Below, one piece after another: positions 17,063 to 25,490 of a stretch of DNA of 64,000 bases. Location of the stretch: the NCBI RefSeq assembly GCF_030166555.2, contig NZ_CP126461.2. One strand, 5' to 3'. A program made the position numbers and the translations under genes. Position 1 is the stretch's first letter, and each line of letters begins with the position of its first letter. Origin of the DNA: Acholeplasma laidlawii_A (GTDB lineage: Bacteria > Bacillota_I > Bacilli_A > Acholeplasmatales > Acholeplasmataceae). Below the pieces are notes generated by a model. That model made no database searches and was not told where the DNA came from. It worked only from the letters and a program-made list of their open reading frames with translations.

Positions 17063-18252
17063 GATTTAAAAGAGTATTTTTAATCGTTATGGACTCTTTA
17101 GGAGTCGGTGCATCAGAAGATGCACATCAATATTTTAATGAAGGGGTAGATGATACAAAAGCAAATACGTTTGGTCATATTGCTGAAAGTATGGATCTTA
17201 AGATACCTAATTTAGAGAAACTTGGCGTAGGTAATATCATTCCTATAAAAGGGACTAAATCAGTAGATTTAACTTCATCCTATGTAACAAAAATTCGTGA
17301 GAAATCACTAGGAAAAGATACAATGACTGGTCACTGGGAAATTATGGGCTTGTATGTTACAACACCATTTCAAACCTTTACAGACACTGGTTTTCCAAAA
17401 GAATTACTAGATGAATTAGAACAAAGAACCGGACGTAAAATCATTGGTAATATTGCGGCAAGTGGTACTGAAATATTAAAGGATTTAGGTGAAGAACACA
17501 TGAGGACTGGAGACTTAATTGTCTACACATCTGCAGATAGTGTACTACAAATTGCGATGCATGAAGAGATCATTCCGATTGAAGAACAATATAGAATTTC
17601 TGCAATCGCACGTGACATTACAATGCGACCAGAATGGAAGGTTGGACGTGTAATTACAAGACCATTCTTAGGTACAAATAAGGACAACTTTAAGCGCACA
17701 AGTAATAGAAAAGATTATGCATTAAAACCAAGTGAAGAGACAACGTTAAACTTCCTAAATGATGCAGATTATGATGTCATCGCACTAGGTAAAATCAATG
17801 ATATCTTTGATGGTTATGGTATCAATAAATACAGTAAAACAGTATCTAATGATGATGGTATGAAACAAATTACAGAGTGGGCTAAAAAGGATTTTACGGG
17901 ACTATGTTTCTTAAATCTAGTAGACTTCGATGCACTCTACGGACACCGCAGAGACCCTCATGGATATGGTAAAGCAATCATGGATATGGATAGTCAATTA
18001 CCTGAATTAATAGCTAATTTAAATGAAGATGATTTACTCATTTTAACAGCTGATCATGGTAATGATCCAACCTATGTTGGTACCGATCATACGAGAGAAT
18101 TTGTACCAATGATAGCTTATAGCAAGTCATTTAAATCAGGTGGAAATCTACCAGTGCTTAGTACATTTGCTGATTTAGGAAGTACAATTTCTGATAACTT
18201 TAAAGTCAAAAAAACAGTACATGGTCACAGTTTCTTAAACAAATTAAAATAA
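17059..18252 (+). CDS. deoB: phosphopentomutase
   Basis: Converts ribose-1-phosphate or deoxyribose-1-phosphate to the 5-phosphates in nucleoside salvage and breakdown. 397 residues. Metal ligands are in MDSLGVGAS, the phosphorylated Thr in KDTMTGHWE (about residue 90) and further metal ligands in LTADHGND and DHTRE. Its pathway partners pdp, deoD and deoC lie elsewhere in this window. It ends directly at the left repeat of the gene-free region and a terminator. Confidence 0.95.
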   Translation: MRFKRVFLIVMDSLGVGASEDAHQYFNEGVDDTKANTFGHIAESMDLKIPNLEKLGVGNIIPIKGTKSVDLTSSYVTKIREKSLGKDTMTGHWEIMGLYVTTPFQTFTDTGFPKELLDELEQRTGRKIIGNIAASGTEILKDLGEEHMRTGDLIVYTSADSVLQIAMHEEIIPIEEQYRISAIARDITMRPEWKVGRVITRPFLGTNKDNFKRTSNRKDYALKPSEETTLNFLNDADYDVIALGKINDIFDGYGINKYSKTVSNDDGMKQITEWAKKDFTGLCFLNLVDFDALYGHRRDPHGYGKAIMDMDSQLPELIANLNEDDLLILTADHGNDPTYVGTDHTREFVPMIAYSKSFKSGGNLPVLSTFADLGSTISDNFKVKKTVHGHSFLNKLK

Positions 18253-18276
18253 ATCAATGTTTACTAAATATAAACA
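18251..18276 (+). repeat. left copy of 26-bp inverted repeat
   Basis: The 26 bases from AAATCAATGTTTAC to TATAAACA match the reverse complement of 20070-20095 at 24 of 26 positions. The copy overlaps the last two bases of the deoB stop and sits between that stop and the deoB terminator. Confidence 0.75.
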
Positions 18277-18303
18277 AGGTGTAGAAATACTACACCTTTT
18301 TAT
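18276..18303 (+). terminator. deoB terminator
   Basis: AAGGTGTAG (18276-18284) and CTACACCTT (18290-18298) flank a five-base loop and are followed by T-rich sequence. Confidence 0.85.
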
Positions 18304-18678
18304 TTTGCAATAATATGCTGAATAATATCCAAATGAAATACAAAAATAAATCGATCAAATGCACTATCAAATGAGATTTGATATAAACACTTAAATCACT
18401 GAAACAAGGTAAAGTACAGACGGGATTCAATTATATTTATAGGTGGTAAAATTGGCGTAAAAAACAAACATACAGGAAGTATAGGTGATGATAATAATGT
18501 ATGAAAAATCGATTAAATAAAGCTGATACATAAAGAGTAAATTATGGAAAAAGTGTCTTAATTAATCGCAATTTGAGTTACAGGATTACACGTAAAAGTA
18601 AAACTCGATTGCTTAAAACGCGTATGAAAAAAACATGTGAAAACCAGATATTATGAGAATGAATATTTTAAAATTTTA

Positions 18679-18733
18679 AAATTCTATGTTTACTATTTAA
18701 TGACCAGGTATACAATTGGTAAACATAGAATTT
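18679..18733. repeat. hairpin repeat related to the flanking inverted repeats
   Basis: AAATTCTATGTTTAC (18679-18693) is perfectly complementary to 18719-18733, with 25 bases between, then a T run. Bases 18689-18726 match 20052-20089 at 31 of 38 positions, so these are two copies of one element in the same orientation, 1.36 kb apart. Confidence 0.7.
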
Positions 18734-19050
18734 TTTTCTAAGAGTCCATAAAAATTAGAAAATTTGGACAGGTGAAATGATTGAGTGATAGACTAACTGT
18801 CAAAGTAAAAAATTTAGTGATCATTTTTTTTAGCGACGTGACATGATAAATTTAATCGTAAAATAGTAAATTGAGAAAAAATATAAGACCTGATTTTTGA
18901 TTCCAAAATGATAAGTTGAAGGGTTTTAAAAAGTATGATTTGATAAATTAATTAGCGGATCACTCTACAAGAAAGACAGAATGAAATCAATTTTAAGTGT
19001 TTGATTTATGGTCTTTATACAATTAACAAATGATAATTTATAAAACGTAA

Positions 19051-19068
19051 GTTTACCAAATATAAACA
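19051..19068 (+). repeat. internal copy of the end-repeat motif
   Basis: GTTTACCAAATATAAACA differs by one base from 18259-18276 in the left repeat. AAACATTGATT, another piece of the right repeat, follows at 19114-19124. Confidence 0.6.
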
Positions 19069-19198
19069 ATGTTTAATGATTGGCTAACTCATAAAAGTAT
19101 AGGAGGGCGGGTTAAACATTGATTAAGTGATAGGTAGTTGTAGCTGATTATGCTTTAACAATGAGTGCACAAAGATAGTAAATACGCAATGAATGAAT

Positions 19199-19244
19199 AG
19201 CGTTTGAGATGGATATGCGTCAGTTTGTTAAACACTCAAACGCT
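19199..19244. repeat. 10-bp perfect inverted repeat
   Basis: AGCGTTTGAG and CTCAAACGCT separated by 26 bases. No T run follows, so it is not a standard terminator. Confidence 0.55.
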
Positions 19245-19873
19245 CAAAATTAACCAAACAATTTGAACCTTTAGTATTGTTATTTACAACGAAATTGGAT
19301 AGATTTATAGTCTCAGACGCACCACCAGGGAGATTCATTTAATATCATCATTCAAACCGATGATTTTTAATAGATTATATGTAACCCGGTTACGGAAGCA
19401 CTAAATATTAACGATTTATAATTTCAACATTCCCACACTATCTTTAATGACCGCACAGTAAGGCTCACATTAATAGGTTAACATAATATACATTATAGGA
19501 ACACATTGACAAATAAAATAGTGTGGTTCTATCTTTTAAATGGGTATATCAATATCTAAATGAGTATGATTAAACTGATTAAATACCTATTTATTATTAT
19601 ATAATTATAATCATAATAACTTGATGAGTATGAATAATGTTTTTGAGATAAGTTTAATAGCATTTCGTGTTACTTACGCTGACTAATTATGCGTCTCACT
19701 TGCTATTAAGCTTAAAACACGTGATTTGCATGTTTTTACATAAGTCAGATGCTAGTGGACTTCTACTACTCTTATGATGCTATGTGTGTGTTTTTTTTAT
19801 AGCTTATGAGTAGAGATGAATTTCAATTCGTTGATCATTGATCATTGGTAAATTGTTTACACCGGACAAAATT

Positions 19874-19910
19874 AAAGAGATGAGAATAAGATTTCTTCAT
19901 CTCTTTATAT
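19874..19910. terminator. terminator-like hairpin in the gene-free region
   Basis: AAAGAGATGA (19874-19883) pairs with TCATCTCTTT (19897-19906); the following T-rich stretch is weak. It has no gene before it and may mark the end of a non-coding transcript. Confidence 0.45.
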
Positions 19911-20051
19911 AATCTGTAATCATAACATGGAACACTTCTTGTTTGAATTTAATGACTAGCATGTTTAACTTTAATAAACATCCGTTTTAGTTTTAAGTTT
20001 ACTAAAAGTATATCTTGTAATCATTTACTAAACATTGATAATTTTATTAAG

Positions 20052-20097
20052 TTTAGTATTTAATGTCTCTGTTTATAATTGGTAAACATTGATTTTT
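20052..20097 (-). repeat. right copy of inverted repeat and second copy of hairpin element
   Basis: Bases 20070-20095 form the inverted partner of 18251-18276 (24 of 26). Bases 20052-20089 are the direct-repeat partner of 18689-18726. ACTAAAC/GTTTAGT arms just upstream (about 20027-20057) give it a hairpin of its own. Confidence 0.7.
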
Positions 20098-20106
20098 TAC
20101 TATACA

Positions 20107-20133
20107 ATAAAAAAAGTGCTTCTCAGCACTTTA
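20107..20133 (-). terminator. yneF/rsmD/pdp operon terminator
   Basis: AAAGTGCT (20113-20120) and AGCACTTT (20125-20132) flank a four-base loop; on the minus strand a T run follows. Confidence 0.85.
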
Positions 20134-20136
20134 TTT

Positions 20137-20358
20137 TTACTTAGTATTTTGTTTCATAGATGCTAGAACTTGTCTAACTTGTTTTTCAGAAGGAGTTCTT
20201 CCCATTTGTCTAAACATCTCTCTAATCGATCTTTCATCCATCGGTGGATTCTTTTCTAAATACTTTTTGAACCAAGCTCTGGCGATAAAAAATCCTGCAA
20301 CAGCACCTATTACTAATGTACCAACTGCGATTGCTATAACCCAATACCACTCAATCAT
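20137..20358 (-). CDS. yneF: YneF family (UPF0154) membrane protein
   Basis: 73 residues. One N-terminal membrane helix (about residues 3-26) is followed by the UPF0154 signature PPMDERSIREMFRQMGR and PSEKQVRQVL. Function is unknown in the family. ATG at 20358 is chosen because AAAGGAG lies nine bases before it; a longer frame from 20391 has no such site. Confidence 0.88.
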   Translation of the reverse strand: MIEWYWVIAIAVGTLVIGAVAGFFIARAWFKKYLEKNPPMDERSIREMFRQMGRTPSEKQVRQVLASMKQNTK

Positions 20359-20420
20359 TTGCGACAACTCCTTTCGTAAGTACATATTCATTTTACTTTA
20401 TTTTATTATAAATTACAATG

Positions 20421-20969
20421 TTAATGTTTACTTAATATTAATATCTTCTTACTGCCGTATACTTTTTCTTTTATGACAGTGTATGCTTTAATTTGTTCTA
20501 AATCTAATGTTCTATTTTTATCCATTTCTAACACAAGTAACGCATCCTCATTTAAGTGAGGTATTAGTTGGTTAGAAATGGATTCATAGATGTCTAATTT
20601 ATAGGGTGGATCTAAGAAAACAATATCTAATTTATCTTTTAGTTCTGACAGTTTTTTAAGGGCTATATTATAATCATGTTTCCATAGTATGACCCTATCA
20701 TTTACACCTAGATTCGCTATATTTTCATTTAAGGTGTTAATGGCTATTTGTTTAACATCATTAAACACTACATACTTAGCACCTCTAGAAATTGATTCTA
20801 ATCCATAACTACCCGATCCAGCAAACAAGTCTAATATGACAGCGTCTTTAATCGACTCACCGAGACTATTAAAGACTGCCCCTCTTACTTTGTCAGATGT
20901 CTCTCTGGTATCATTTGAGAGGACCATTTTTAATAATCTACTTTTAAATTTTCCAGAGATAATACGCAT
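20421..20969 (-). CDS. rsmD: 16S rRNA (guanine966-N2)-methyltransferase RsmD
   Basis: 182 residues, the usual family length. It starts with MRIISGKFKSR, has the SAM motif LDLFAGSGSYGLE (about residues 45-57) and the N-methylase motif FLDPPY (about 122). It methylates 16S rRNA during 30S assembly. The ATG shares its A with the pdp stop (TAATG), so it is translated after pdp. Confidence 0.9.
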   Translation of the reverse strand: MRIISGKFKSRLLKMVLSNDTRETSDKVRGAVFNSLGESIKDAVILDLFAGSGSYGLESISRGAKYVVFNDVKQIAINTLNENIANLGVNDRVILWKHDYNIALKKLSELKDKLDIVFLDPPYKLDIYESISNQLIPHLNEDALLVLEMDKNRTLDLEQIKAYTVIKEKVYGSKKILILSKH

Positions 20970-22267
20970 TATAAGATTGTCTCTTTGATTAAATCTAATT
21001 TGATTTTATGTGGACCAACTAGGTAGGAATTATTGACGATTTCAATTGCCTCTTCAAGTCCTTTATCTTCGTGATAGATTGTACATATAGTGTCGCCAAC
21101 TTTAACTTCGTCACCAATCTTCTTGTGCAGGTCAATACCTACAAACAGGTTGATTACATCTTCTTTAGTTGCACGGCCTGCACCGAGTTTCATTGCTGCA
21201 ATACCGAAGTTTAATGCATCTACCTTTTCTAGGAAACCAGCAGTGTTTGCTTTCACTTTGTACGTCTTGGTTTTAGTCAATATTTGATCTTTGTTCTTTA
21301 AGAAATCAACATCTCCACCTTGTGCTTTTACAAAGGTGTAGAATGTTTCTAGAGCACTACCATTACGTAGTGTATCGTAGGATAATTTATAGCCACTTTC
21401 ATAATCTTTTACAACGCCAGCATGTTTTAATAAGTGACCTGATATGACAGCAACTACTTGAGTTAAATCTTCTGGTCCGTGACCTTCAAGTGTTTCTACT
21501 GATTCATAAATTTCTAATGCATTACCAATTTTATGGCCAAGAGGTTCTTCCATACCTGTAAGAATTGCAGTGACCTTTTTACCAGCCTTTTTACCGATTT
21601 CAACCATGATACGAGATAAAGCTTCACCGTCTTCTAAAGTCTTCATAAATGCCCCGGAACCTACCTTAACATCAAGGACAATTGCATCAGCACCGGATGC
21701 TAATTTTTTACTCATAATAGAGGATGCAATTAAAGGCATTGAGTCCACAGTTGCAGTAACATCTCTTAATGCATACATTGCTTTGTCTGCAGGTGCAATA
21801 TCTCCACTTTGGCCAACAATTGCACAACCAATTTCTTTGACTTGATTTTTGAATTGATCTAAAGGCAAGACAACTTTAAATCCTGGAATAGATTCTAACT
21901 TATCAATTGTTCCGCCAGTATGACCTAAACCTCTACCGCTCATTTTTGCTAGCTTAGCTCCTAAGTGTGCAACTAATGGTGCAAGTACAATACTTACCTT
22001 ATCACCCACACCACCTGTAGAGTGTTTATCAACCTTAGTTCCTTTGATATCTGTTAAATCAAGTACTTCACCACTGTCACGCATTGCAAGTGCAAGTGCA
22101 GTAGATTCTTCAATATCCATATCATTAAAATATACAGCCATTAAAAATGCTGACATTTGATAATCCGGTATTTGTCCTTTTGTATAACCATTAACAATAA
22201 AAGATATTTCTTCAGCTGTTAATTTTTGGTTATATTTTTTTTTATTTATTAAATCGATCATTTGCAT
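20969..22267 (-). CDS. pdp: pyrimidine-nucleoside phosphorylase
   Basis: 432 residues, matching the 433-435 typical of the family. It splits uridine and thymidine with phosphate, feeding (deoxy)ribose-1-phosphate to DeoB. The phosphate/substrate motif is KHSTGGVGDK (about 80), followed by MSGRGLGHTGGT. The ATG at 22267 (MQMIDLINKK) fits family N-termini; an ATG at 22288 adds seven residues, and neither has a strong Shine-Dalgarno site. Confidence 0.93.
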   Translation of the reverse strand: MQMIDLINKKKYNQKLTAEEISFIVNGYTKGQIPDYQMSAFLMAVYFNDMDIEESTALALAMRDSGEVLDLTDIKGTKVDKHSTGGVGDKVSIVLAPLVAHLGAKLAKMSGRGLGHTGGTIDKLESIPGFKVVLPLDQFKNQVKEIGCAIVGQSGDIAPADKAMYALRDVTATVDSMPLIASSIMSKKLASGADAIVLDVKVGSGAFMKTLEDGEALSRIMVEIGKKAGKKVTAILTGMEEPLGHKIGNALEIYESVETLEGHGPEDLTQVVAVISGHLLKHAGVVKDYESGYKLSYDTLRNGSALETFYTFVKAQGGDVDFLKNKDQILTKTKTYKVKANTAGFLEKVDALNFGIAAMKLGAGRATKEDVINLFVGIDLHKKIGDEVKVGDTICTIYHEDKGLEEAIEIVNNSYLVGPHKIKLDLIKETIL

Positions 22268-22311
22268 GTGACTTAAACCCCATTTCATTTTTTTTATTTG
22301 TAAAATTTATT

Positions 22312-22605
22312 TTAACCGTTTAACACCATAAATATTAATACAATGATTCCTATCACTACTACAATTTTTAAAGACTTTTTGATTAGGGATAATAAGCCCA
22401 TGATGAGTAATAGACCTAAGAATCCTACAAAAATAATTTGTAGTAAAACAGGAAATGAATTAAAGTAATCAAAAGCCCCTTGCCACCAACCATCGGTTGT
22501 TGGTTTTAAAAGTGGGTCTAACCATCCAGTTGCACTTTCGAACCATGAAACGATAGTTTCCCATATATTTAGTAAAACTTCTTGCCAATTGTTAAAAATT
22601 ATCAT
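22312..22605 (-). CDS. small membrane protein, unknown
   Basis: 97 residues. A Trp-rich N-terminal half (NNWQEVLLNIWETIVSWF) is followed by two membrane helices (about 50-70 and 76-95). I know no family. The ATG at 22605 is preferred because GGTGATC, a long match to the 16S 3' end, lies just before it. It is divergent from the phosphatase gene and in line with pdp. Confidence 0.6.
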   Translation of the reverse strand: MIIFNNWQEVLLNIWETIVSWFESATGWLDPLLKPTTDGWWQGAFDYFNSFPVLLQIIFVGFLGLLLIMGLLSLIKKSLKIVVVIGIIVLIFMVLNG

Positions 22606-22651
22606 TTTGATCACCATTTCCTTTACTATATTATTCTATCAAATTCTTACC

Positions 22652-22680
22652 TTGATTAAAAGAGCGAGCTTTGATATAAT
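22652..22680 (+). promoter_or_regulatory. promoter of histidine phosphatase gene
   Basis: TTGATT (22652-22657), a 17-base spacer and TATAAT (22675-22680). The start of transcription near 22687 excludes the upstream in-frame TTG at 22680. Confidence 0.75.
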
Positions 22681-22697
22681 TGCACATGGTGATAAAA

Positions 22698-23267
22698 ATG
22701 ATATTAGCAATGGTTAGACATGGTGAAACCGATTATAACAAGCAACGTTTAATCCAAGGTAGAATCGATAATGTCTTAAATGATAACGGAAAAAACCAGG
22801 CACATACTTTAGGAACATACCTAAAAGAAAACAATGAAACATTTGATGTTCTAATGACATCTCCGATGGTTAGAGCAAAAGAGACAGCTCAAATTCTAGG
22901 AAGTCATTTAAATTTAACGATAGAAAGCGAAAATGCAGCTTTTATCGAAAGGGACTTTGGCCCATTTGAAGGTAAGCCGGTTGCAGATACATTACCGCTC
23001 ATAACTAAACATGAATTTAAAACTAAGGGTTATGAAGATAATGAAGCACTTATTAAAAGGTTAAGTGATGCTGTAAATGATTTATACAGGACACATAAAG
23101 GTAAGAAGGTATTACTTGTTGTTCATGCACACGTGATCAAGTCTTTACTTATATTAGCTGACTTTGAAAAGTATGATTACATTACTCATTATGTAGGTAA
23201 TTCAAGCATCGTATATTTTGATGTTAAGCCTGATCAAATAACTGTATTAAATCAAATTGATTTATAG
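22698..23267 (+). CDS. histidine phosphatase family (phosphoglycerate mutase-like)
   Basis: 189 residues. The catalytic RHG motif is in MVRHGETDYN (about residue 7), the acid in IERDFGPFEG (about 80) and the second His in VVHAHVIKS (about 142). Members dephosphorylate many small molecules, so the substrate is open. The start follows GGTGAT by about four bases and the promoter by about 20, giving a very short leader. Confidence 0.82.
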   Translation: MILAMVRHGETDYNKQRLIQGRIDNVLNDNGKNQAHTLGTYLKENNETFDVLMTSPMVRAKETAQILGSHLNLTIESENAAFIERDFGPFEGKPVADTLPLITKHEFKTKGYEDNEALIKRLSDAVNDLYRTHKGKKVLLVVHAHVIKSLLILADFEKYDYITHYVGNSSIVYFDVKPDQITVLNQIDL

Positions 23268-23410
23268 TTTATAATCAAAGGAATCTCGTAAAAAGGGTTT
23301 CTTTTTTTTAGAAAAAATATTAACATATGAAATCAGTCGATTACTCATTGACTTTATAAGTTTTTTGAGTAAAATTGAGTTTGTATGTACATTATAAGGA
23401 GGTTTTGCAA

Positions 23411-24736
23411 ATGGAAATAGGGTTATTGTTAACAAAAGTTGCAGTAATTTTATTTGTTGGTTTTATTGGTAGTTTAATTGCTAGGAAATTTAAATTACCA
23501 AACGTCTCGGGCTATTTAGTACTTGGTTTACTGCTAGGACCATCTCTAGGGCTTATTTTCCCTGGTTATGAAGGTTTTATTACAAATGGTGACCAACATG
23601 TCTTTGGCTTTATAAGTGAGCTTGCGCTTGCATTTATTGCTTTTTCAATCGGTAGTGAATTTGCGATTAAAAGAGTCAAGAAAATGGGTAAGGAAATATC
23701 TATCATTACACTATTAGAAGTGTTGGGGGCAGTATCTTTTGTATTTATTATTATGCTGTTTATCCCAAAACCAGATAGTATATCCACAGGGTATAATCCA
23801 TTTTCTAATTCCAGCATTGCATTTGCATTAATTTTAGCTTCGATGTCTGCGGCTACAGCTCCTGCAGCTACCTTAATGGTCATGCGTCAATATAGAGCTA
23901 ACGGTCCAGTATCTAAAGCAATTGTTCCAATTACAGCTTTAGATGATATCTTTGGTATCGTAATCTTCGGATTCTTCTTATCTATTGCACAATTATTACT
24001 ACCTCAAGGTGATCCACTTCCGGTATGGCTTATGGTATCAAAACCATTCATTGAAGTATTTGGTTCATTAATCATTGGGTTAATCATTGGTATTGCGCTA
24101 TCCTATGGTGCTAAAAAGTTTGACAAGATTTCTGATGATATTCAAGTCTTATCATTGATTGCAATATTTACTACAGTGGGTGGTTTAACATTAATGAATC
24201 ATTACGTGAGTGACTTTGGTATTTCATTCTCACCATTACTAGCAAGTATCATGGTAGGTTCTGTTATTGCGAATATCGCTCTTAAACCAAATCGTACCTT
24301 CCAGTCTATTAATGATTTAGCGACTCCATTTTATATTATATTCTTCACATTAGCGGGTGCATCATTAGACTTAGGTATCTTACGTCAAGATTATTTAATA
24401 TTAATTATCGCTGCAGCCTATATTATTGCTCGCGGAAGTGGTAAAATATTAGGTACAATGGCTGGTGCACAAATGCTCAACTCACATCCAAACATCAAGA
24501 AGTATTTAGGATTTGCACTTCTACCTCAAGGTGGTGTGTCTATTGGGTTACTAACTATTGTCGCTGTTCAGATGACACAACTATATCCAGTAGTTGCTGC
24601 AGTTATCATGTTATCTGTATTAGTATATGAAACAATGGGACCGGTCTTTGCTAAATACTCACTTACTAAATCCGATGAACTTTATGGTCTTGATAAACTA
24701 AACGAATCTATGTTCGAAGAAGATACAGAAAATTAA
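23411..24736 (+). CDS. CPA2 family Na+(K+)/H+ antiporter
   Basis: 441 residues, about 12 membrane segments. The family pattern is seen early (LPNVSGYLVLGLLLGPSLG) and in FSIGSEF (about residue 80), which resembles the conserved helix of KefB/GerN/NapA proteins; the core helix has TALDDIFGIV. There is no fused TrkA-N or TrkA-C domain. AAGGAGG before the ATG at 23411 decides the start against a longer frame from 23375. The next gene, 14 bases on, encodes a PII-like protein that may regulate it. Confidence 0.87.
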   Translation: MEIGLLLTKVAVILFVGFIGSLIARKFKLPNVSGYLVLGLLLGPSLGLIFPGYEGFITNGDQHVFGFISELALAFIAFSIGSEFAIKRVKKMGKEISIITLLEVLGAVSFVFIIMLFIPKPDSISTGYNPFSNSSIAFALILASMSAATAPAATLMVMRQYRANGPVSKAIVPITALDDIFGIVIFGFFLSIAQLLLPQGDPLPVWLMVSKPFIEVFGSLIIGLIIGIALSYGAKKFDKISDDIQVLSLIAIFTTVGGLTLMNHYVSDFGISFSPLLASIMVGSVIANIALKPNRTFQSINDLATPFYIIFFTLAGASLDLGILRQDYLILIIAAAYIIARGSGKILGTMAGAQMLNSHPNIKKYLGFALLPQGGVSIGLLTIVAVQMTQLYPVVAAVIMLSVLVYETMGPVFAKYSLTKSDELYGLDKLNESMFEEDTEN

Positions 24737-24750
24737 TAAGGAGAAAACTT

Positions 24751-25110
24751 ATGGAAGCTTTATTTATAGTATTAAACGACTTAACCTTTATGGATGATAT
24801 TCTAGATAAATTTATTGAGTTACACATTAAAGGTGCAACTATCATTGATTCACAAGGTATGGCGCAAGCAATCATTGAAAAAGATGGTGGTGGACAAGGT
24901 TTATTCTCAGGTCCATTCTACAAAGCTTTAGTAGGGGATCAAAATCATTCGAAATTGATCTTTACTGTATTACCAGATACATTTGATAAGAAACATATAA
25001 TTAACGAAGTTCGTTCTATTTTAGAACAATCTAAAAAAGCAGTGATTGGATTTATGTTTACAATGCCTGTATCAGGTATCTATCCAATAAAATCTACACA
25101 CCAAGTATAA
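24751..25110 (+). CDS. PII-like small regulatory protein
   Basis: 119 residues with the alternation of strands and helices of the PII/CutA ferredoxin-like fold: a first strand (ALFIVLND), helix, HIKGATIIDSQGMA, a Gly-rich loop (KDGGGQGLFSGP) where PII proteins carry their T-loop, then LIFTVLP. The sequence is far from GlnB. Co-transcription with a cation antiporter suggests it gates or tunes it in response to a nucleotide or ions; this is inference from fold pattern and context. Confidence 0.6.
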   Translation: MEALFIVLNDLTFMDDILDKFIELHIKGATIIDSQGMAQAIIEKDGGGQGLFSGPFYKALVGDQNHSKLIFTVLPDTFDKKHIINEVRSILEQSKKAVIGFMFTMPVSGIYPIKSTHQV

Positions 25111-25130
25111 AAAAACTATAATCAAAAAAT

Positions 25131-25162
25131 AATAAGGATTGGTCAATTGACCAATCCTTATT
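25131..25162. terminator. bidirectional terminator, perfect palindrome
   Basis: AATAAGGATTGGTCAA and its exact complement, with T-rich flanks on both strands, between convergent operons. It covers the last codon of the Smr-like gene. Confidence 0.85.
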
Positions 25163-25490
25163 TTTGTATATGATGTGATTTTTTCTTGATGATAGTAACA
25201 CCGCTGTTCGTTATATATGAACTGAGTTTACCTAACTCTTCAACACTAAAATGTGATCTTTGGAAAGGATCATTTAAATCCGGACCTGATATAGAAACTT
25301 CAATTTGTCCCTTTTTAATTCTAGACTTTCCAATACTTCTAATTTGAGTTAATTTTTTATATTGATTTGTGGTAGACCCATAACCATGAATAATAACTAA
25401 TATTTTTTGTCCTATTGTATCGATCGCATGTCTTACTATTGATGATGCAGTTAGGACATCCAAATCGTGTACATCAATAATTTGGATCAT
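25158..25490 (-). CDS. Smr-domain-like small protein
   Basis: 110 residues. The order VHDLDVLTASSIVRHAI then ILVIIHGYGST resembles the Smr domain, in which an LDLHG-type strand is followed by IIHGKGTG. The second half (KSRIKKGQIEVSISGPDL) is not typical. Smr domains bind or cut nucleic acid. It overlaps plsC by four bases at the end of the thyA-folA-plsC operon. Confidence 0.5.
   Translation of the reverse strand: MIQIIDVHDLDVLTASSIVRHAIDTIGQKILVIIHGYGSTTNQYKKLTQIRSIGKSRIKKGQIEVSISGPDLNDPFQRSHFSVEELGKLSSYITNSGVTIIKKKSHHIQK

Larger units (their letters stand above)
18304..20069. other. gene-free region with repeats and hairpins
   Basis: About 1.8 kb with no convincing gene: stops are dense in all six frames and no ORF has a ribosome site and a recognisable product. 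Together with its flanking inverted repeats it looks like one unit. Inside are a 15-bp hairpin (18679-18733), a copy of the end motif GTTTACYAAATATAAACA at 19051-19068, a 10-bp stem (AGCGTTTGAG 19199-19208 with 19235-19244), a further degenerate motif GTAAATTGTTTAC (19848-19860) and a 10-bp stem (19874-19906). It could be an eroded mobile element or a non-coding RNA locus; the sequence alone does not decide. Confidence 0.6.

Noticed and set aside
18304..20069. Decayed transposase in the gene-free region
   Set aside because: Short in-frame pieces were read on both strands by eye, but no DDE or tyrosine recombinase motif could be supported.
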